DNA of 64,000 bases from Microbacterium sp. SLBN-154 (GCF_006715565.1 NZ_VFNL01000001.1:992001-1056000), one strand, 5' to 3'; positions 16,459 through 26,019 are shown, counted from the stretch's first letter. Notes: a model not told the origin generated them from the sequence alone. Numbers and translations are program-made.

Positions 16459-18503
16459 AGGGGAGATCCTTCCGTGGTTGCCAGGGCGCCCGCCACGGCA
16501 CCGGTGAAGCCGCGTGCGACGACGACGACGAGCGGTCCGAACGGCGGCAGCCACTCACTGAACGGCGTCGTGTGCGCGTCGGCGGCGAGGTGGTGGCGGC
16601 CGTCGATGCGCGAACCGCTCACGGTGAGGGTCGCGCGGACACCGTCGACGAAGGCGACGACCTCGTCGATCGGTCCGCCCTCGACGGTCGCGGTGAAGGT
16701 GACGGTGGTGTGGTCGTGATCCGGGTCGATCCGCACCTCGTCGATCCGCACCTCGAGGGGTCCGGCCGCGGCGGGGCGCGGGGCGTCGAACAGTGCCTCG
16801 TCGGGCAGCGCCGGAGTGCGCGGGGGCGTGGTGCGCCGGCGCCCGAGGGCTTCGATCGCGGCGCCCAGCTGCACGAGGTGGACGTCGGCGTAAGCGGCGC
16901 CGGCGATCGTCACGCCGACGGGCATGCCCGTGTCATCCATCGTCCCCATCGGCACGGTCACGGTCGGAATGCCCAGGTGGCGGGGCACGAGGTTGCCGTT
17001 GGAGACCCACACCCCGTTTCGCCATGCGATGTCGGCCGAGGCCTCGTTCACGTCGGCGTCCGCCGGCCCGACATCGGAGTGGGTGGGGAAGATGACGGCG
17101 TCGAACCCTTCGGCGACGAGCCAGTCGTCGACGTCGACTCTGCGGGTGTGCTCGAGTCCTCGCATCCCCTGCTCCACACTCGGGATGTCGGTGGGCGCAC
17201 GCACCCCGGCACGCGCGGCGCCGACGTACTCGGCGATGTCGTACGCGATGTCGAAGGAGTAGATGCCGTAGCGGTCGGGCAGGGCGCCGGTGGGGTGGGG
17301 GAAGATGCGGTCGCCATCGACGTCGGCGAGTCGGTTCAGCGTCGGGTCGCCGTTCAGGCGCAGAAAGGTGTCGAAGCCCCACACGGCCAGGTCGCCGACC
17401 TCATCGGTGAGGAACTCGCGGGGCACGAACCCGCGGTCGACGAAGTCCTCATCGCCGGCGTGGAGCTTCTCGTAGTTGTTGACCGCGGGGAAGTCGACTT
17501 CGACAACCTCGGCTCCGGCGGCTTCGAGGTCGGTGCGCAGCTGCTGCCAGAGCGCCATCACCGACGGGCGCGGGTCGATCGGGTGGGCGCTGTCGTCGTC
17601 GGCGCCGACGTAGATGCGGGGGACCGCGAGCCGCAGTCCCGCGAGATCGGCCGGCTCCAGGGCGGCGAAGGAGTCGGGGCGCACCTCCGACGGCCGGGGG
17701 AGGGCGATCCACGGCTGGCTGCGCCACAGGTCGCCCTCGGTCTCGGGGTCGTCGGCGACGACGGCGTCGAGCACATGGGCGAGGTCGTCCACGCTGCGGG
17801 TGTGGGGGACGACGACGTCCATCGTGGGGACGAGGGGCCAGTTGCCGCGCACCGAGATCATGCCGCGCGAGGGGGTGTAGGCGCACAGGGCGTTGTGGGA
17901 TGCCGGGGCGCGCCCCGACGACCAGGTCTCCTCGCCCAGGCCGAAGGCGGCGAAGCTCGCCGCGGTCGCCGTGCCCGACCCGTTGGACGACCCCGAACCG
18001 AAAGCCGAGGTGAGGTAGGCGGCGTTGTAGGGCGACTCCGCCCGACCGTAGAGCCCTCGCTGCATGCCGCCGGCCGCCATCGGCGGCATGTTGGTCAGGC
18101 CGAGGAACACCGCGCCGGCCTCACGCAGCTTCGCGACGGCGAAGGCGTCGTCGCCCGCGATGAGATCGGCGAAGGCGGGGGATCCGGATGCGACGGGCAG
18201 GCCCGTGACGCAGTAGCTGTCCTTCGCGGTGAACGGGATGCCGTCGAGCACTCCGCGCGTCTCGCCGTGGGCGCGGCGTTCATCGGCAGCGCGCGCTTCG
18301 GCGAAGGCGGACGGGTTCAGCACGATCACCGAGTTCAGGGCGATGCCGGCGCGGTCGTAGAACGCGATGCGGTTCAGATAGCGGGCGACGAGCTCGACGC
18401 TCGTGACCCGGCCCTCGCCGAGTGCAGCCGCGAGCTCGGCGATGTCGGCTTCGACCACGGTGGCGAGAGGGGTGGACGGAGGGGCGGTCATGGGCGTAAA
18501 CAT
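16455..18503 (-). CDS. Amidase-signature hydrolase with a C-terminal extra domain
   Basis: A 682-residue amidase-signature enzyme. The Ser-cisSer-Lys triad is readable as K94 (FTAKDSYC), S173 (GSGSSNGSG) and S196 (ETWSSGRAP). The signature is divergent (ETWSSGR replaces the usual GTDxGGSxR). After the roughly 570-residue catalytic domain, a C-terminal domain of about 90 residues resembles a beta-sandwich (DPDHDHTTVTFTATVEGG). The substrate is unknown; coupling to agmatine deiminase suggests amides or ureido compounds of polyamines. A second possible start is 18491. Confidence 0.82.
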   Translation of the reverse strand: MFTPMTAPPSTPLATVVEADIAELAAALGEGRVTSVELVARYLNRIAFYDRAGIALNSVIVLNPSAFAEARAADERRAHGETRGVLDGIPFTAKDSYCVTGLPVASGSPAFADLIAGDDAFAVAKLREAGAVFLGLTNMPPMAAGGMQRGLYGRAESPYNAAYLTSAFGSGSSNGSGTATAASFAAFGLGEETWSSGRAPASHNALCAYTPSRGMISVRGNWPLVPTMDVVVPHTRSVDDLAHVLDAVVADDPETEGDLWRSQPWIALPRPSEVRPDSFAALEPADLAGLRLAVPRIYVGADDDSAHPIDPRPSVMALWQQLRTDLEAAGAEVVEVDFPAVNNYEKLHAGDEDFVDRGFVPREFLTDEVGDLAVWGFDTFLRLNGDPTLNRLADVDGDRIFPHPTGALPDRYGIYSFDIAYDIAEYVGAARAGVRAPTDIPSVEQGMRGLEHTRRVDVDDWLVAEGFDAVIFPTHSDVGPADADVNEASADIAWRNGVWVSNGNLVPRHLGIPTVTVPMGTMDDTGMPVGVTIAGAAYADVHLVQLGAAIEALGRRRTTPPRTPALPDEALFDAPRPAAAGPLEVRIDEVRIDPDHDHTTVTFTATVEGGPIDEVVAFVDGVRATLTVSGSRIDGRHHLAADAHTTPFSEWLPPFGPLVVVVARGFTGAVAGALATTEGSPL

Positions 18504-18516
18504 ACACCGTATGTTT
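18498..18516. promoter_or_regulatory. TetR-type operator between amidase and regulator
   Basis: AAACATA (18498-18504), a 5-base spacer, then TATGTTT (18510-18516): a perfect 7-base inverted repeat overlapping the amidase start codon on the minus strand. It lies just upstream of the divergent TetR-like gene. Repressor identity is inferred from position. Confidence 0.7.
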
Positions 18517-18552
18517 TTCCTTTCGCCACCACTTTCTCCGGCACCTGCCCCG

Positions 18553-18558
18553 TAGGCT
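18553..18558 (+). promoter_or_regulatory. -10 box (TAGGCT) of the TetR-like gene
   Basis: TAGGCT would place the transcript start near 18565, giving a short leader that includes GAGGAG at 18572-18577, six bases before ATC 18584. Confidence 0.5.
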
Positions 18559-18583
18559 CGGCACAGACCTCGAGGAGTCCGTC

Positions 18584-19213
18584 ATCGCCCGACCGCCCCG
18601 CCCCCTGCTGAGCCGTGAGCTCATCGCGAAGACGGCGCTCGCCCTCGTGGACCGGTACGGGGCCGAGGGCGCGAGCATCCGCCGGGTGGCGACGAAGCTC
18701 GCGGTGAACCCCACGTCTCTCTACAACCACGTGCCGAATCTCGCGGCGATGATCGAGGACGTGCGGTCCCTGGTGTCGGCCCGCATCGACTCGTCGCCGC
18801 TGCGCACCCTGAAGTGGGAGGACGGACTGCGGGAGTGGGCGCGCTCCTACCGACGGGCGTTCGCCGATCACCCGCGCGCCGTCCCGCTGCTGATGACCCA
18901 TCCGGCATCCGCGCCGGTGCTGCTGGCCGAGTACGAGGATTTCGCGGTGGCGGCGCGCGCGGTGGGGTGGCCCGATCGCGACATCCTTCCCCTCCTCACC
19001 GCGTTCGAGTCGTTCATCCTCGGCAGCGTGCTCGACATGTCGGGCCCGACGGTCGTCTTCGATCCGCGGGGCCAGGAGGAGCGGTTCCCCACCTTCGCGG
19101 CAGCCTTCGCGACCCTGCGTGACGAGGACCCGGATGATCCGATCGCCACGCGAGCCTTCGAGATGGGCCTGACGATGCTCATCGCCTCGGCCCGCCCTTC
19201 CCCAGGAGGGTGA
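18584..19213 (+). CDS. TetR/AcrR-family regulator, apparently with a non-standard ATC start
   Basis: About 209 residues. The N-terminal HTH is complete only if translation begins upstream of the first GTG (18647): [22 protein letters not shown] is helix 1, and [19 protein letters not shown] is the HTH. In that stretch no ATG/GTG/TTG is in frame, but ATC at 18584 lies six bases after GAGGAG, giving [12 protein letters not shown]. Starting at 18647 would delete helix 1. The C-terminal domain (TetR_C type) is normal. It presumably represses the divergent amidase-agmatine deiminase operon through the dyad at 18498-18516. Confidence 0.75.
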   Translation: MARPPRPLLSRELIAKTALALVDRYGAEGASIRRVATKLAVNPTSLYNHVPNLAAMIEDVRSLVSARIDSSPLRTLKWEDGLREWARSYRRAFADHPRAVPLLMTHPASAPVLLAEYEDFAVAARAVGWPDRDILPLLTAFESFILGSVLDMSGPTVVFDPRGQEERFPTFAAAFATLRDEDPDDPIATRAFEMGLTMLIASARPSPGG

Positions 19214-19215
19214 CG

Positions 19216-19221
19216 TACCCT
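19216..19221 (+). promoter_or_regulatory. Leaderless -10 box (TACCCT)
   Basis: TACCCT is followed by six bases and ATG 19228. It favours this ATG over the in-frame GTG at 19210, which overlaps the previous stop. Confidence 0.45.
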
Positions 19222-19227
19222 CGCCTC

Positions 19228-20688
19228 ATGACCCCGACGGCCGCCGCAGAGATCACCCTCTCGCATCGCTTCGCCGATGAGCTGCCCGAGCTCGCCGTCG
19301 ATTGGCAGGCGGTCGAGCCGCCGGCGCCGCGGCTGCTCGTCCTGGGCGACGCGCTTGCCGCCGACCTCGGGCTCGACCCCGCGTACCTCCGCACGTCGGA
19401 GGGTGTCGGCTTCCTCACCGGCACCGCGGTGCCGAGCGGCGCCCGACCCGTCGCGCAGGCCTACGCCGGACACCAGTTCGGGGCGTTCAACCCGCGGCTC
19501 GGCGACGGCAGGGCGCTGCTGCTCGGGGAGGTCGAGGGCGCGGACGGCGCACTTCGCGACATCCATCTGAAGGGCTCGGGTCCGACGCCCTTCTCCCGGG
19601 GCGGCGACGGCCTCGCCGCGGTCGGTCCGATGCTCCGGGAGTACGTCATCAGCGAGGCGATGCACGCACTCGGCATCCCCACGACGCGTGCGCTCGCCGT
19701 CGTCGCGACCGGTCGCACGGTGCGGCGCGAGAGCGATCTGCCCGGCGCGGTGCTGGCCCGTGTCGCGTCGAGCCACCTGCGGGTCGGCACCTTCGTGCTC
19801 GCGCGGGCGATGGGCGACGTTCTGCTCCTCGAGCGCCTCGTCGACCACGCGATCGCGCGCCACTATCCCCACGCCGAGGGCGCCGAGAACCGGGCGCTTG
19901 CGCTTCTCGACGCGGTCATCGACGCCCAGGCGCGCCTCATCGCCCGGTGGATGCTCGTCGGATTCGTCCACGGCGTCATGAACACCGACAACATGACCAT
20001 CTCGGGCGAGACCATCGACTACGGCCCCTGCGCCTTTCTCGACACCTTCGACGTCGGCGCCGTCTACAGCTCCATCGATCAGCAGGGCCGCTACGCGTAC
20101 GGCGCCCAGCCCGCGATCGGCGAGTGGAACCTCGCGCGCTTCGCCGAGGCTCTCCTGCCGCTGCTGGCGGAGGACACGGATGCTGCCGTCGCGACCGCCC
20201 AGCAGTCGCTCGCCGCCTACCGCGAGACCTACAACGCCGCCTGGGCCGAGGGGATGCACGCCAAGCTCGGCGGCACGCCCGACGATGAGCGGACGGCCGC
20301 GCTCGTGAACGACATGTTCGACATGCTGGCAATCGGCCGGGTCGATCACACCTCGTTCTTCCGCCGCCTGGCGACAGTCGCGCGCGGTGATCGCGAGCCC
20401 GCGCGCGCTCTCTTCGCCGATCCGGCACCCTTCGACCTGTGGGTCGAGCGCTGGCTGGCGCTCGACCCCGACGCCGACCTGATGGACCGGGTCAATCCGC
20501 TGTACATCCCGCGCAACCACCTCGTCGAAGAGGCGCTCGCCGCGGCATCCGATGACGGCGACCTGGCCCCCCTCAACGAACTGGTCGGCGTCATCCGCCA
20601 CCCCTTCACCGCCCGTCCCGGGCTCACCCGGTATGAGCAACCGGCCCCTGAGGCCTTCGGCCCCTACGTCACCTACTGCGGCACCTGA
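19228..20688 (+). CDS. selO: SelO-family protein adenylyltransferase (YdiU/UPF0061)
   Basis: A 486-residue pseudokinase of the SelO family, which transfers AMP to Ser/Thr/Tyr of proteins, often redox proteins. Typical blocks are [36 protein letters not shown] with the nucleotide-contacting Lys, [21 protein letters not shown] and [19 protein letters not shown] carrying the metal-binding Asn/Asp. It ends CGT rather than carrying a C-terminal selenocysteine. The start is chosen by the -10 box 6 bases upstream; GTG 19210 is also in frame. Confidence 0.9.
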   Translation: MTPTAAAEITLSHRFADELPELAVDWQAVEPPAPRLLVLGDALAADLGLDPAYLRTSEGVGFLTGTAVPSGARPVAQAYAGHQFGAFNPRLGDGRALLLGEVEGADGALRDIHLKGSGPTPFSRGGDGLAAVGPMLREYVISEAMHALGIPTTRALAVVATGRTVRRESDLPGAVLARVASSHLRVGTFVLARAMGDVLLLERLVDHAIARHYPHAEGAENRALALLDAVIDAQARLIARWMLVGFVHGVMNTDNMTISGETIDYGPCAFLDTFDVGAVYSSIDQQGRYAYGAQPAIGEWNLARFAEALLPLLAEDTDAAVATAQQSLAAYRETYNAAWAEGMHAKLGGTPDDERTAALVNDMFDMLAIGRVDHTSFFRRLATVARGDREPARALFADPAPFDLWVERWLALDPDADLMDRVNPLYIPRNHLVEEALAAASDDGDLAPLNELVGVIRHPFTARPGLTRYEQPAPEAFGPYVTYCGT

Positions 20689-20711
20689 ACTCCGGCGGCA
20701 TCCGAGGTCCT

Positions 20712-20717
20712 TAGGCT
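20712..20717 (+). promoter_or_regulatory. Leaderless -10 box (TAGGCT)
   Basis: TAGGCT, six bases, then GTG 20724; no ribosome-binding site. Confidence 0.55.
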
Positions 20718-20723
20718 GAGCCC

Positions 20724-21722
20724 GTGACGTCGGCAGCCGAATGGTGGGATCGCCACCAGGTCTGGCTGTACGTCGCCGCCATCGCGCTCGGCGTCGTCGT
20801 CGGGCTCACGCTCCCCGCCGCCGGCCCCGCTCTGTCGCTCGCGACGACGCCGGTGCTCGCCCTGCTGCTGTTCGCCACCTTCCTCGGGGTTCCGCTGATC
20901 GAGGTGGGGCGGGCATTCCGCGACATCCGGTTCCTCGGCACGGTGCTCGCCGTCAACTTCGTGATCGTGCCGCTTGTGGCCTTCGGACTTTCCCGATTCG
21001 TCGCCGACGACCGCGCCCTCCTCCTCGGCGTGCTGCTGGTGCTGCTCACCCCCTGCGTCGACTACGTCATCGTCTTCACCGGACTCGCCGGGGGCGCTCG
21101 TGCGCGTCTCCTCGCCGCGACGCCCCTGCTGATGCTCGCGCAGATCGTGCTGCTCCCCGTCTACCTGTGGGTTTTCGTCGGCGGAGCGGTGGTCGCCGAC
21201 GTCGCACTCGATCCTTTCGTCGAGGCCTTCCTCTGGCTCATCGCGGTCCCCCTCGCGGCGGCCGCGATCGTGCAGGCTCTGGCGCGCCGGCACCGCGTCG
21301 GTCGTCGGATCGAGCGCTTCTTCGCGGCGGCGATGGTCCCGCTGATGATGTCGACGCTCGCGGTGGTGGTCGGGTCGCAGATCGCAGATGTCGGCGCCGC
21401 GGCCGCCGCGCTCGTGCGCCTGGTGCCGATCTACGCCGCGTTCCTCGTGGTCATGCTCTTCGCCGGTCTGGGTGCGGCGCGGCTCACGCGGCTGCCGCTT
21501 CCCGAAACCCGGGCCCTCATCTTCAGCGGCGCCACACGCAACTCGCTCGTCGTGCTGCCCCTCGCCCTCGCCCTGCCTCCGTCCTTCGCGATCACACCCC
21601 TGGCCGTGGTCACTCAGACGCTCGTGGAGCTGGTCGGAATGGTCGTCTTCCTCCGCGTCGTGCCGGCGCTCACGCGGGTGGCGGGTCGGTCGTCCGTGCA
21701 TCGAGTTCGGCGAGGGCGGTGA
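20724..21722 (+). CDS. Bile acid:Na+ symporter superfamily carrier, ACR3/arsenic-resistance type
   Basis: 332 residues with about ten hydrophobic helices. LLVLLTPCVDYVIVFTGLAGG in the middle is equivalent to the conserved cysteine-containing helix of ACR3 arsenite carriers (APCxxMVF), and SGATRNSLVVLPLALAL matches the second inverted half. Actinobacterial members of this subgroup are usually annotated as arsenic resistance proteins. No arsR or arsC gene lies nearby, so arsenite is only one candidate. The start is given by the leaderless -10. Confidence 0.72.
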   Translation: MTSAAEWWDRHQVWLYVAAIALGVVVGLTLPAAGPALSLATTPVLALLLFATFLGVPLIEVGRAFRDIRFLGTVLAVNFVIVPLVAFGLSRFVADDRALLLGVLLVLLTPCVDYVIVFTGLAGGARARLLAATPLLMLAQIVLLPVYLWVFVGGAVVADVALDPFVEAFLWLIAVPLAAAAIVQALARRHRVGRRIERFFAAAMVPLMMSTLAVVVGSQIADVGAAAAALVRLVPIYAAFLVVMLFAGLGAARLTRLPLPETRALIFSGATRNSLVVLPLALALPPSFAITPLAVVTQTLVELVGMVVFLRVVPALTRVAGRSSVHRVRRGR

Positions 21723-21999
21723 GGGCCGCCTCGCGGCGGTCGTCTTCGGGCCTCGTCCGCGCATCCGCATGATAGGAATTTGCGTTCTTCTCCGGGTCTG
21801 TGAAACGGTGGGGCCGGGCCGGTTGCGGCCCACTCCCGACCAGTCCGCGGTCGCTGGTGGCTCCCGAAAGCCAGACCGGCGAGCGTACGGTCGGCGGCTT
21901 CACCCGGCGGGTCCGATGCCCGCTCTTCGGCGCGCCCGCGCCGCCTGAAGCCGCCACCCGGGCGTGACCGAATGCAGTCACGTGACTGCCGAGGTGCCT
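21723..21999. other. 277-base non-coding leader before the glycine betaine operon
   Basis: No convincing gene on either strand. It is rich in short inverted repeats, for example TGGCT-CCCGAA-AGCCA near 21855. No known riboswitch consensus is recognised. Because it precedes an osmolyte transporter it may hold its promoter and a structured leader, but I see no specific site. Confidence 0.3.
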
Positions 22000-23289
22000 G
22001 TGACGATCACTCCTGCCATCGAGGCGCGAGGCCTCTTCAAAGTCTTCGGTCGTCATCCCCGATCCGCGGTCGAGCGCCTTCGCGCCGGAGCCCGCCGTGA
22101 CGAGGTCGCCGACTCCGGAACAGCTGCGGTCATCGACGCCAGCTTCAGCGTGAACCCCGGCGAGATCTTCGTCATCATGGGCTTGTCGGGGTCGGGGAAG
22201 TCGACCGTCATCCGCATGCTCAACGGCCTGCACGACACGACCGCCGGCGAGGTCACGATCGGTGGCGACTCGATCACCGACGTCTCCCCCTCCCGCCTTC
22301 GAGCCCTACGTCGCGACCGGGTATCGATGGTCTTTCAGCACTTCGCCCTGCTGCCCCATCGCTCGGTCGCGGCGAACGTGGCGTATCCGCTCGAGCTTCG
22401 CGGCGTCGGCAAGGACAAGCGCCATGCCAAGGCCGAGGAGATCCTCGAGCTGGTGGGCCTGGGGGGCTGGGGTGACAAGCTGCCCGACGAGCTGTCGGGC
22501 GGTATGAAGCAGCGGGTCGGAATCGCCCGGGCGCTCGCCGCCGACACCGACATCCTCCTCATGGACGAGGCGTTCAGTGCACTCGATCCGCTGATCCGCC
22601 GCGAGATGCAGGAGCAGCTGCTCGAGCTGCAGCGAACGCTCAAGAAGACCATTGTCTTCATCACTCACGACCTCAACGAGGCGATGTTCCTCGGAGACCG
22701 GATCGCGGTGATGCGCGATGGCCGGATCGTGCAGATCGGCACGCCGGAAGACATCCTCACCGACCCCGCCAACGACTACGTCGAGCAGTTCGTGCAGGAC
22801 GTCGACAGGGCCCGCGTGCTGACGGCGGCGAACGTGATGGAGCGACCACGTCCGGTGGTCACCGACAGCGGAGGGCCCCGCACCGCCCTTCGCCTCATGC
22901 GCGACGCGTACATGTCGGCGGCGTACGTGGTCGACCGCGACCGGCACCTCCTGGGCGTGGTGAGCGATCGCGATGCGGTGAAGCTGGTGCGTCGCGGTGA
23001 GCGATCGCTGCTCTCGGCGATCCGGCCCGCACCTCCCACCGTCTCGGAAGACGAGGTGCTCATGAACCTCTTCGTCCCCGCGGTCGAGTCGCCCCTGCCG
23101 GTCGGGGTCACCGACAGCGACGGACGCCTCGTCGGCGTCATCCCCCGGGTCACCCTCCTCGCCGCGCTCCAGCCGGGCACGGGAGCGACGGGCGAGATCA
23201 CGATTCCGATCCAGCCGATGCCGACGACGGAGATCGACGAACTGCTGGCCGGATTCCCCGAGTCCGCGAGCGACGAGGGAGCACACTGA
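22000..23289 (+). CDS. proV: Glycine betaine/proline ABC transporter, ATP-binding subunit
   Basis: A 429-residue ATPase of the OpuA/ProV class. It has an N-terminal KVFGRHP helical extension, Walker [10 protein letters not shown] at 61-69, signature [15 protein letters not shown], Walker [13 protein letters not shown] and H-loop ITHDLNEA. Two CBS domains (about 280-400) act in family members as ionic-strength sensors. GTG 22000 is preferred because GAGG lies 5 bases before it; GTG 21964, 21982 and 21994 are in frame. It overlaps the permease start by one base. Confidence 0.93.
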   Translation: MTITPAIEARGLFKVFGRHPRSAVERLRAGARRDEVADSGTAAVIDASFSVNPGEIFVIMGLSGSGKSTVIRMLNGLHDTTAGEVTIGGDSITDVSPSRLRALRRDRVSMVFQHFALLPHRSVAANVAYPLELRGVGKDKRHAKAEEILELVGLGGWGDKLPDELSGGMKQRVGIARALAADTDILLMDEAFSALDPLIRREMQEQLLELQRTLKKTIVFITHDLNEAMFLGDRIAVMRDGRIVQIGTPEDILTDPANDYVEQFVQDVDRARVLTAANVMERPRPVVTDSGGPRTALRLMRDAYMSAAYVVDRDRHLLGVVSDRDAVKLVRRGERSLLSAIRPAPPTVSEDEVLMNLFVPAVESPLPVGVTDSDGRLVGVIPRVTLLAALQPGTGATGEITIPIQPMPTTEIDELLAGFPESASDEGAH

Positions 23290-24218
23290 TGGACGGGTTC
23301 CGCATTCCGATCGGCCTCTGGGTGGAAGACGCCGTCGACTGGGCCCGCGACACCTTCAGCGGGTTCTTCGACCTCATCACCGTTGTCGTGCGGGTGCTCG
23401 TCGAGGGGCTCACCGACGGCCTCCTCGCCGTTCCGATCCCCCTGGCGATCCTGCTGTTCGCGCTCATCGGCTGGGGCGTGCGCTCCTGGCAGCTGGCGGT
23501 GGGAACGGCGGTGACCTTCACCTTCATCGTGGCGATGGACCTGTGGGTCGAATCGATGCAGACCCTCGCGCTCGTGCTCGTGGCCACCGTGGTGGCGCTT
23601 CTCATCGCGATCCCGCTCGGCATCTGGTCGGCGCGCAACGACACCGTCCGCGCCATCCTGAAGCCGGTACTCGACTTCATGCAGACGATGCCCGGCTTCG
23701 TCTACCTGATCCCCGCCATCACGTTCTTCAGCATCGGCGTGGTGCCGGGGGTCGTGGCGACGGTCATCTTCGCGTTGCCGCCGGGGGTCCGGCTCACCGA
23801 GCTCGGCATCCGCGGGGTGGATTCCGAGACGGTCGAGGCTGGATACGCCTTCGGTGCGAAGCCCGGCCAGATCCTCCGCGGCATACAGCTGCCGCTGGCG
23901 ATGCCGACCATCATGGCGGGCGTCAACCAGGTCATCATGCTCGCGCTGTCGATGGCGGTGCTCGCGGGCATCGTCGGCGCCGACGGCCTCGGAAAGCTCG
24001 TCGTGCAGTCGGTCTCGACCGCACGACTCGCGATCGGTGTCGAGGCGGGTCTCGCCGTCGTCATCATCGCCGTCTACCTCGACCGCGTCACCGCGGCGCT
24101 GGGGAGTCCTGGCGAGCACCCCTCGTCGCTCCGCGGCGCCCTCCGTCGGCGCCGACTCACGGCGAGGACAGCGACCACCTCGAAGGCTCCCGAAGACCAG
24201 AGGGTGAAAGCCCTTTGA
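23289..24218 (+). CDS. proW: Glycine betaine/proline ABC transporter, permease
   Basis: A 309-residue inner-membrane permease of the ProW/OpuAB type. A hydrophilic N-terminus is followed by about six helices. The BPD_transp_1 coupling segment is readable as ELGIRGVDSETVEAGYAFGA...ILRGIQLPLAMPTIMAGVNQ (EAA loop with conserved G). A 55-residue polar tail follows the last helix. It is translated from the overlapping TGATG after the ATPase, and the complex carries osmoprotectants inward. Confidence 0.92.
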   Translation: MDGFRIPIGLWVEDAVDWARDTFSGFFDLITVVVRVLVEGLTDGLLAVPIPLAILLFALIGWGVRSWQLAVGTAVTFTFIVAMDLWVESMQTLALVLVATVVALLIAIPLGIWSARNDTVRAILKPVLDFMQTMPGFVYLIPAITFFSIGVVPGVVATVIFALPPGVRLTELGIRGVDSETVEAGYAFGAKPGQILRGIQLPLAMPTIMAGVNQVIMLALSMAVLAGIVGADGLGKLVVQSVSTARLAIGVEAGLAVVIIAVYLDRVTAALGSPGEHPSSLRGALRRRRLTARTATTSKAPEDQRVKAL

Positions 24219-24299
24219 CCGAGCACGCGGCGACGCGCGCTCAACACCAAGAGAACAGATACGGAACGAGTGACTGACATGCATCAAGGAGCACAGCGA

Positions 24300-25214
24300 A
24301 TGAAGAAGAAGCACCTCACGGGAATCCTCGCGTTCGGGGCGGCAGCAACCCTGACGCTCGCCGGCTGCGCCGGGGGATCGGATGACGCGGACCCGGCCAC
24401 CGGCGGAGACGCGGCGGCCGAGAACTGCGACACCATCACGCTCGGGTTCCTCCCGTCGTGGACCGACGGACTGAGCACCGCCTACCTGCTGGAGAACCTC
24501 CTCGGCGAGCGCGGCATCGACGTCGAGATGGAGACCCTCACCGAGGCGGGGCCGCTGTACACCGGTCTCGCGCAAGGCGACGTCGACATCTATCCGTCGG
24601 CCTGGCCGGAACTCACCCACGCCTCCTACATGGAGGAGTACGGCGATGACATCGAAGACCTCGGTGCGTACTACGACAACGCCAAGCTGACCATCGCGGT
24701 GCCGAGCTACGTCGACATCGACTCGATCGAAGACCTCGAGGGCAACGCCGACCGCTTCGGCGGGCGCATCGTCGGCATCGAGCCCGGTGCGGGTCTCACC
24801 GCCCAGACGCAGGACTCGATGCTTCCCGAGTACGGCCTCGACGGCGATTACGAGCTGGTCACCTCCTCCACGGCGGCGATGCTGGCCGAGTTGGATGCCG
24901 CGATCGCGGCAGAAGAGGACATCGTCGTGACGCTCTGGCGTCCCTTCTGGGCGAACGACGCCTACGACGTCAAGGACCTCGAAGACCCGATGGGTGCCAT
25001 GGGTGAGGCCGAGGCGCTGCACTTCCTCGGCACCGCCGGGTTCTCCGATCGCTGCGCCGAGGCCGCCGAGCTCATCGGCGAGATCCAGCTGAACGACGAG
25101 CAGTACGGTGCGCTCGAAGACCTCGTGGTCAACGAGTACGGCGAGGGCCGCGAAGCCGAGGCCGTCGAGGCCTGGCTCGAGCAGTACACCGACGCCGTGC
25201 CCAGCAACAGCTGA
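24300..25214 (+). CDS. proX: Glycine betaine-binding lipoprotein
   Basis: A 304-residue substrate-binding protein of the OpuAC family. The signal peptide (MKKKHLTGIL...) ends in a lipobox TLAGC with C23 as the lipidated residue. The mature part starts with a low-complexity Asp/Gly linker and then ITLGFLPSWTDGLSTAYLLE, the OpuAC ligand-pocket start. ATG 24300 is chosen for the AAGGAG ahead of it and the proper signal peptide; an earlier in-frame start (24270) adds ten residues. It is third in the transporter operon and is followed by a strong terminator. Confidence 0.92.
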   Translation: MKKKHLTGILAFGAAATLTLAGCAGGSDDADPATGGDAAAENCDTITLGFLPSWTDGLSTAYLLENLLGERGIDVEMETLTEAGPLYTGLAQGDVDIYPSAWPELTHASYMEEYGDDIEDLGAYYDNAKLTIAVPSYVDIDSIEDLEGNADRFGGRIVGIEPGAGLTAQTQDSMLPEYGLDGDYELVTSSTAAMLAELDAAIAAEEDIVVTLWRPFWANDAYDVKDLEDPMGAMGEAEALHFLGTAGFSDRCAEAAELIGEIQLNDEQYGALEDLVVNEYGEGREAEAVEAWLEQYTDAVPSNS

Positions 25215-25227
25215 TCGGAAGCGGCTG

Positions 25228-25266
25228 ACACCCCGTCACCACACCCCGTCACCACACCCCGTCACC
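25228..25266. repeat. Three perfect 13-base direct repeats
   Basis: ACACCCCGTCACC occurs three times head-to-tail just after the stop codon of the binding-protein gene and before the terminator. It is probably a slippage-generated microsatellite with no clear role. Confidence 0.85.
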
Positions 25267-25272
25267 CACACA

Positions 25273-25318
25273 GCGGCACCCCCGGCATCCGTGCGGACGC
25301 CGGGGGTGCCGCAATTCT
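25273..25318 (+). terminator. Strong hairpin terminator of the glycine betaine operon
   Basis: A perfect 14-base stem, GCGGCACCCCCGGC at 25273-25286 pairing with 25299-25312, with a 12-base loop, is followed by AATTCT. It lies 58 bases after the binding-protein stop. Confidence 0.8.
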
Positions 25319-25380
25319 GAACCCGCTCGCCTCGGCCCTGCCGTTCGAGCCCTCGGCGCACAGATCATCCATCCGAGCGC

Positions 25381-26019
25381 TCATGAGTGCTCGTTGGTCT
25401 TCTCCAGCAGTGCCACCACCTCGGCCTCGGTGGTCTGGCCGAAGTCGCGGTAGTACTCGCCCACGGCCTGGAAGCCGGCCGGCTGCTCGAGGCAGATCAC
25501 CCGGTCGGCGCCGCGCACGCGCTGGACGGCGTCGCTGCCGCCGACCGGTGCGGCCACGATCACTTCGGCAGCGCCGCGCTTTCGGGCGACCAGGCACGCC
25601 GCGGAGGCGGTGGCGCCCGTCGCGATGCCGTCGTCGACGATGAGGATGCTCGCGCCGGCGAGGTTGCGCGGTGGTCGATCACCGCGGAGCGCCGCGGCGC
25701 GGCGGATCAGCACATCGCGCTCGCGCGCTTCGACCGCATCGATCTCGGTGAGGGTGACTCCGAGGTGGCGCACGAGGTCGGTGTCGATGAGGCGGACACC
25801 CTCCTCGCCGATGGCGCCCATCGCCACCTCGGGATGACGGGGGTAGCCCAGCTTGCGGACGATGATCACGTCGAGCGGCGCTCCGAGGATCGTCGCCACC
25901 TCGGCCGCAACGGGCACCCCGCCGCGGGGAAGCCCCGCCACGACAGTCGCCGTGACGCCGAGGTTCCGGAGGTGGGCCCCGAGGCGCCGCCCCGCGTCTA
26001 CCCTGTCGTCGAACATCAT
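25381..26019 (-). CDS. Phosphoribosyltransferase-domain protein
   Basis: A 212-residue type I PRTase fold. The PRPP-binding motif is ILIVDDGIATGATA near residue 127; the N-terminal VVAGLPRGGVPVAAEVA and RKLGYPRHPEVAMGAIGEEG blocks match the stand-alone PRTase-like proteins often found beside stress genes in actinobacteria. Their substrate is unknown and many lack a demonstrated nucleobase activity. The start MMFDDRVDAG at 26019 is natural. It is monocistronic and convergent with the glycine betaine operon. Confidence 0.82.
   Translation of the reverse strand: MMFDDRVDAGRRLGAHLRNLGVTATVVAGLPRGGVPVAAEVATILGAPLDVIIVRKLGYPRHPEVAMGAIGEEGVRLIDTDLVRHLGVTLTEIDAVEARERDVLIRRAAALRGDRPPRNLAGASILIVDDGIATGATASAACLVARKRGAAEVIVAAPVGGSDAVQRVRGADRVICLEQPAGFQAVGEYYRDFGQTTEAEVVALLEKTNEHS

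Noticed and set aside
16572..18611. A 679-codon open frame opposite the amidase gene
   Set aside because: Arg/Gly/Val-rich composition typical of antisense frames in high-GC DNA; the amidase catalytic motifs on the other strand are intact.
18868..20640. A 590-codon open frame antisense to selO
   Set aside because: No recognisable domain; SelO motifs on the plus strand are complete.
21723..21999. A tRNA or known riboswitch in the proV leader
   Set aside because: No T-loop GTTCGA consensus and no acceptor-stem pairing; no recognised aptamer motif.
22776..25022. A 748-codon open frame antisense to the glycine betaine operon
   Set aside because: Shadow frame; the ABC transporter subunits read through it with all motifs.
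25228..25266. Possible CRISPR array (three 13-base repeats)
   Set aside because: Repeats are contiguous with no spacers.
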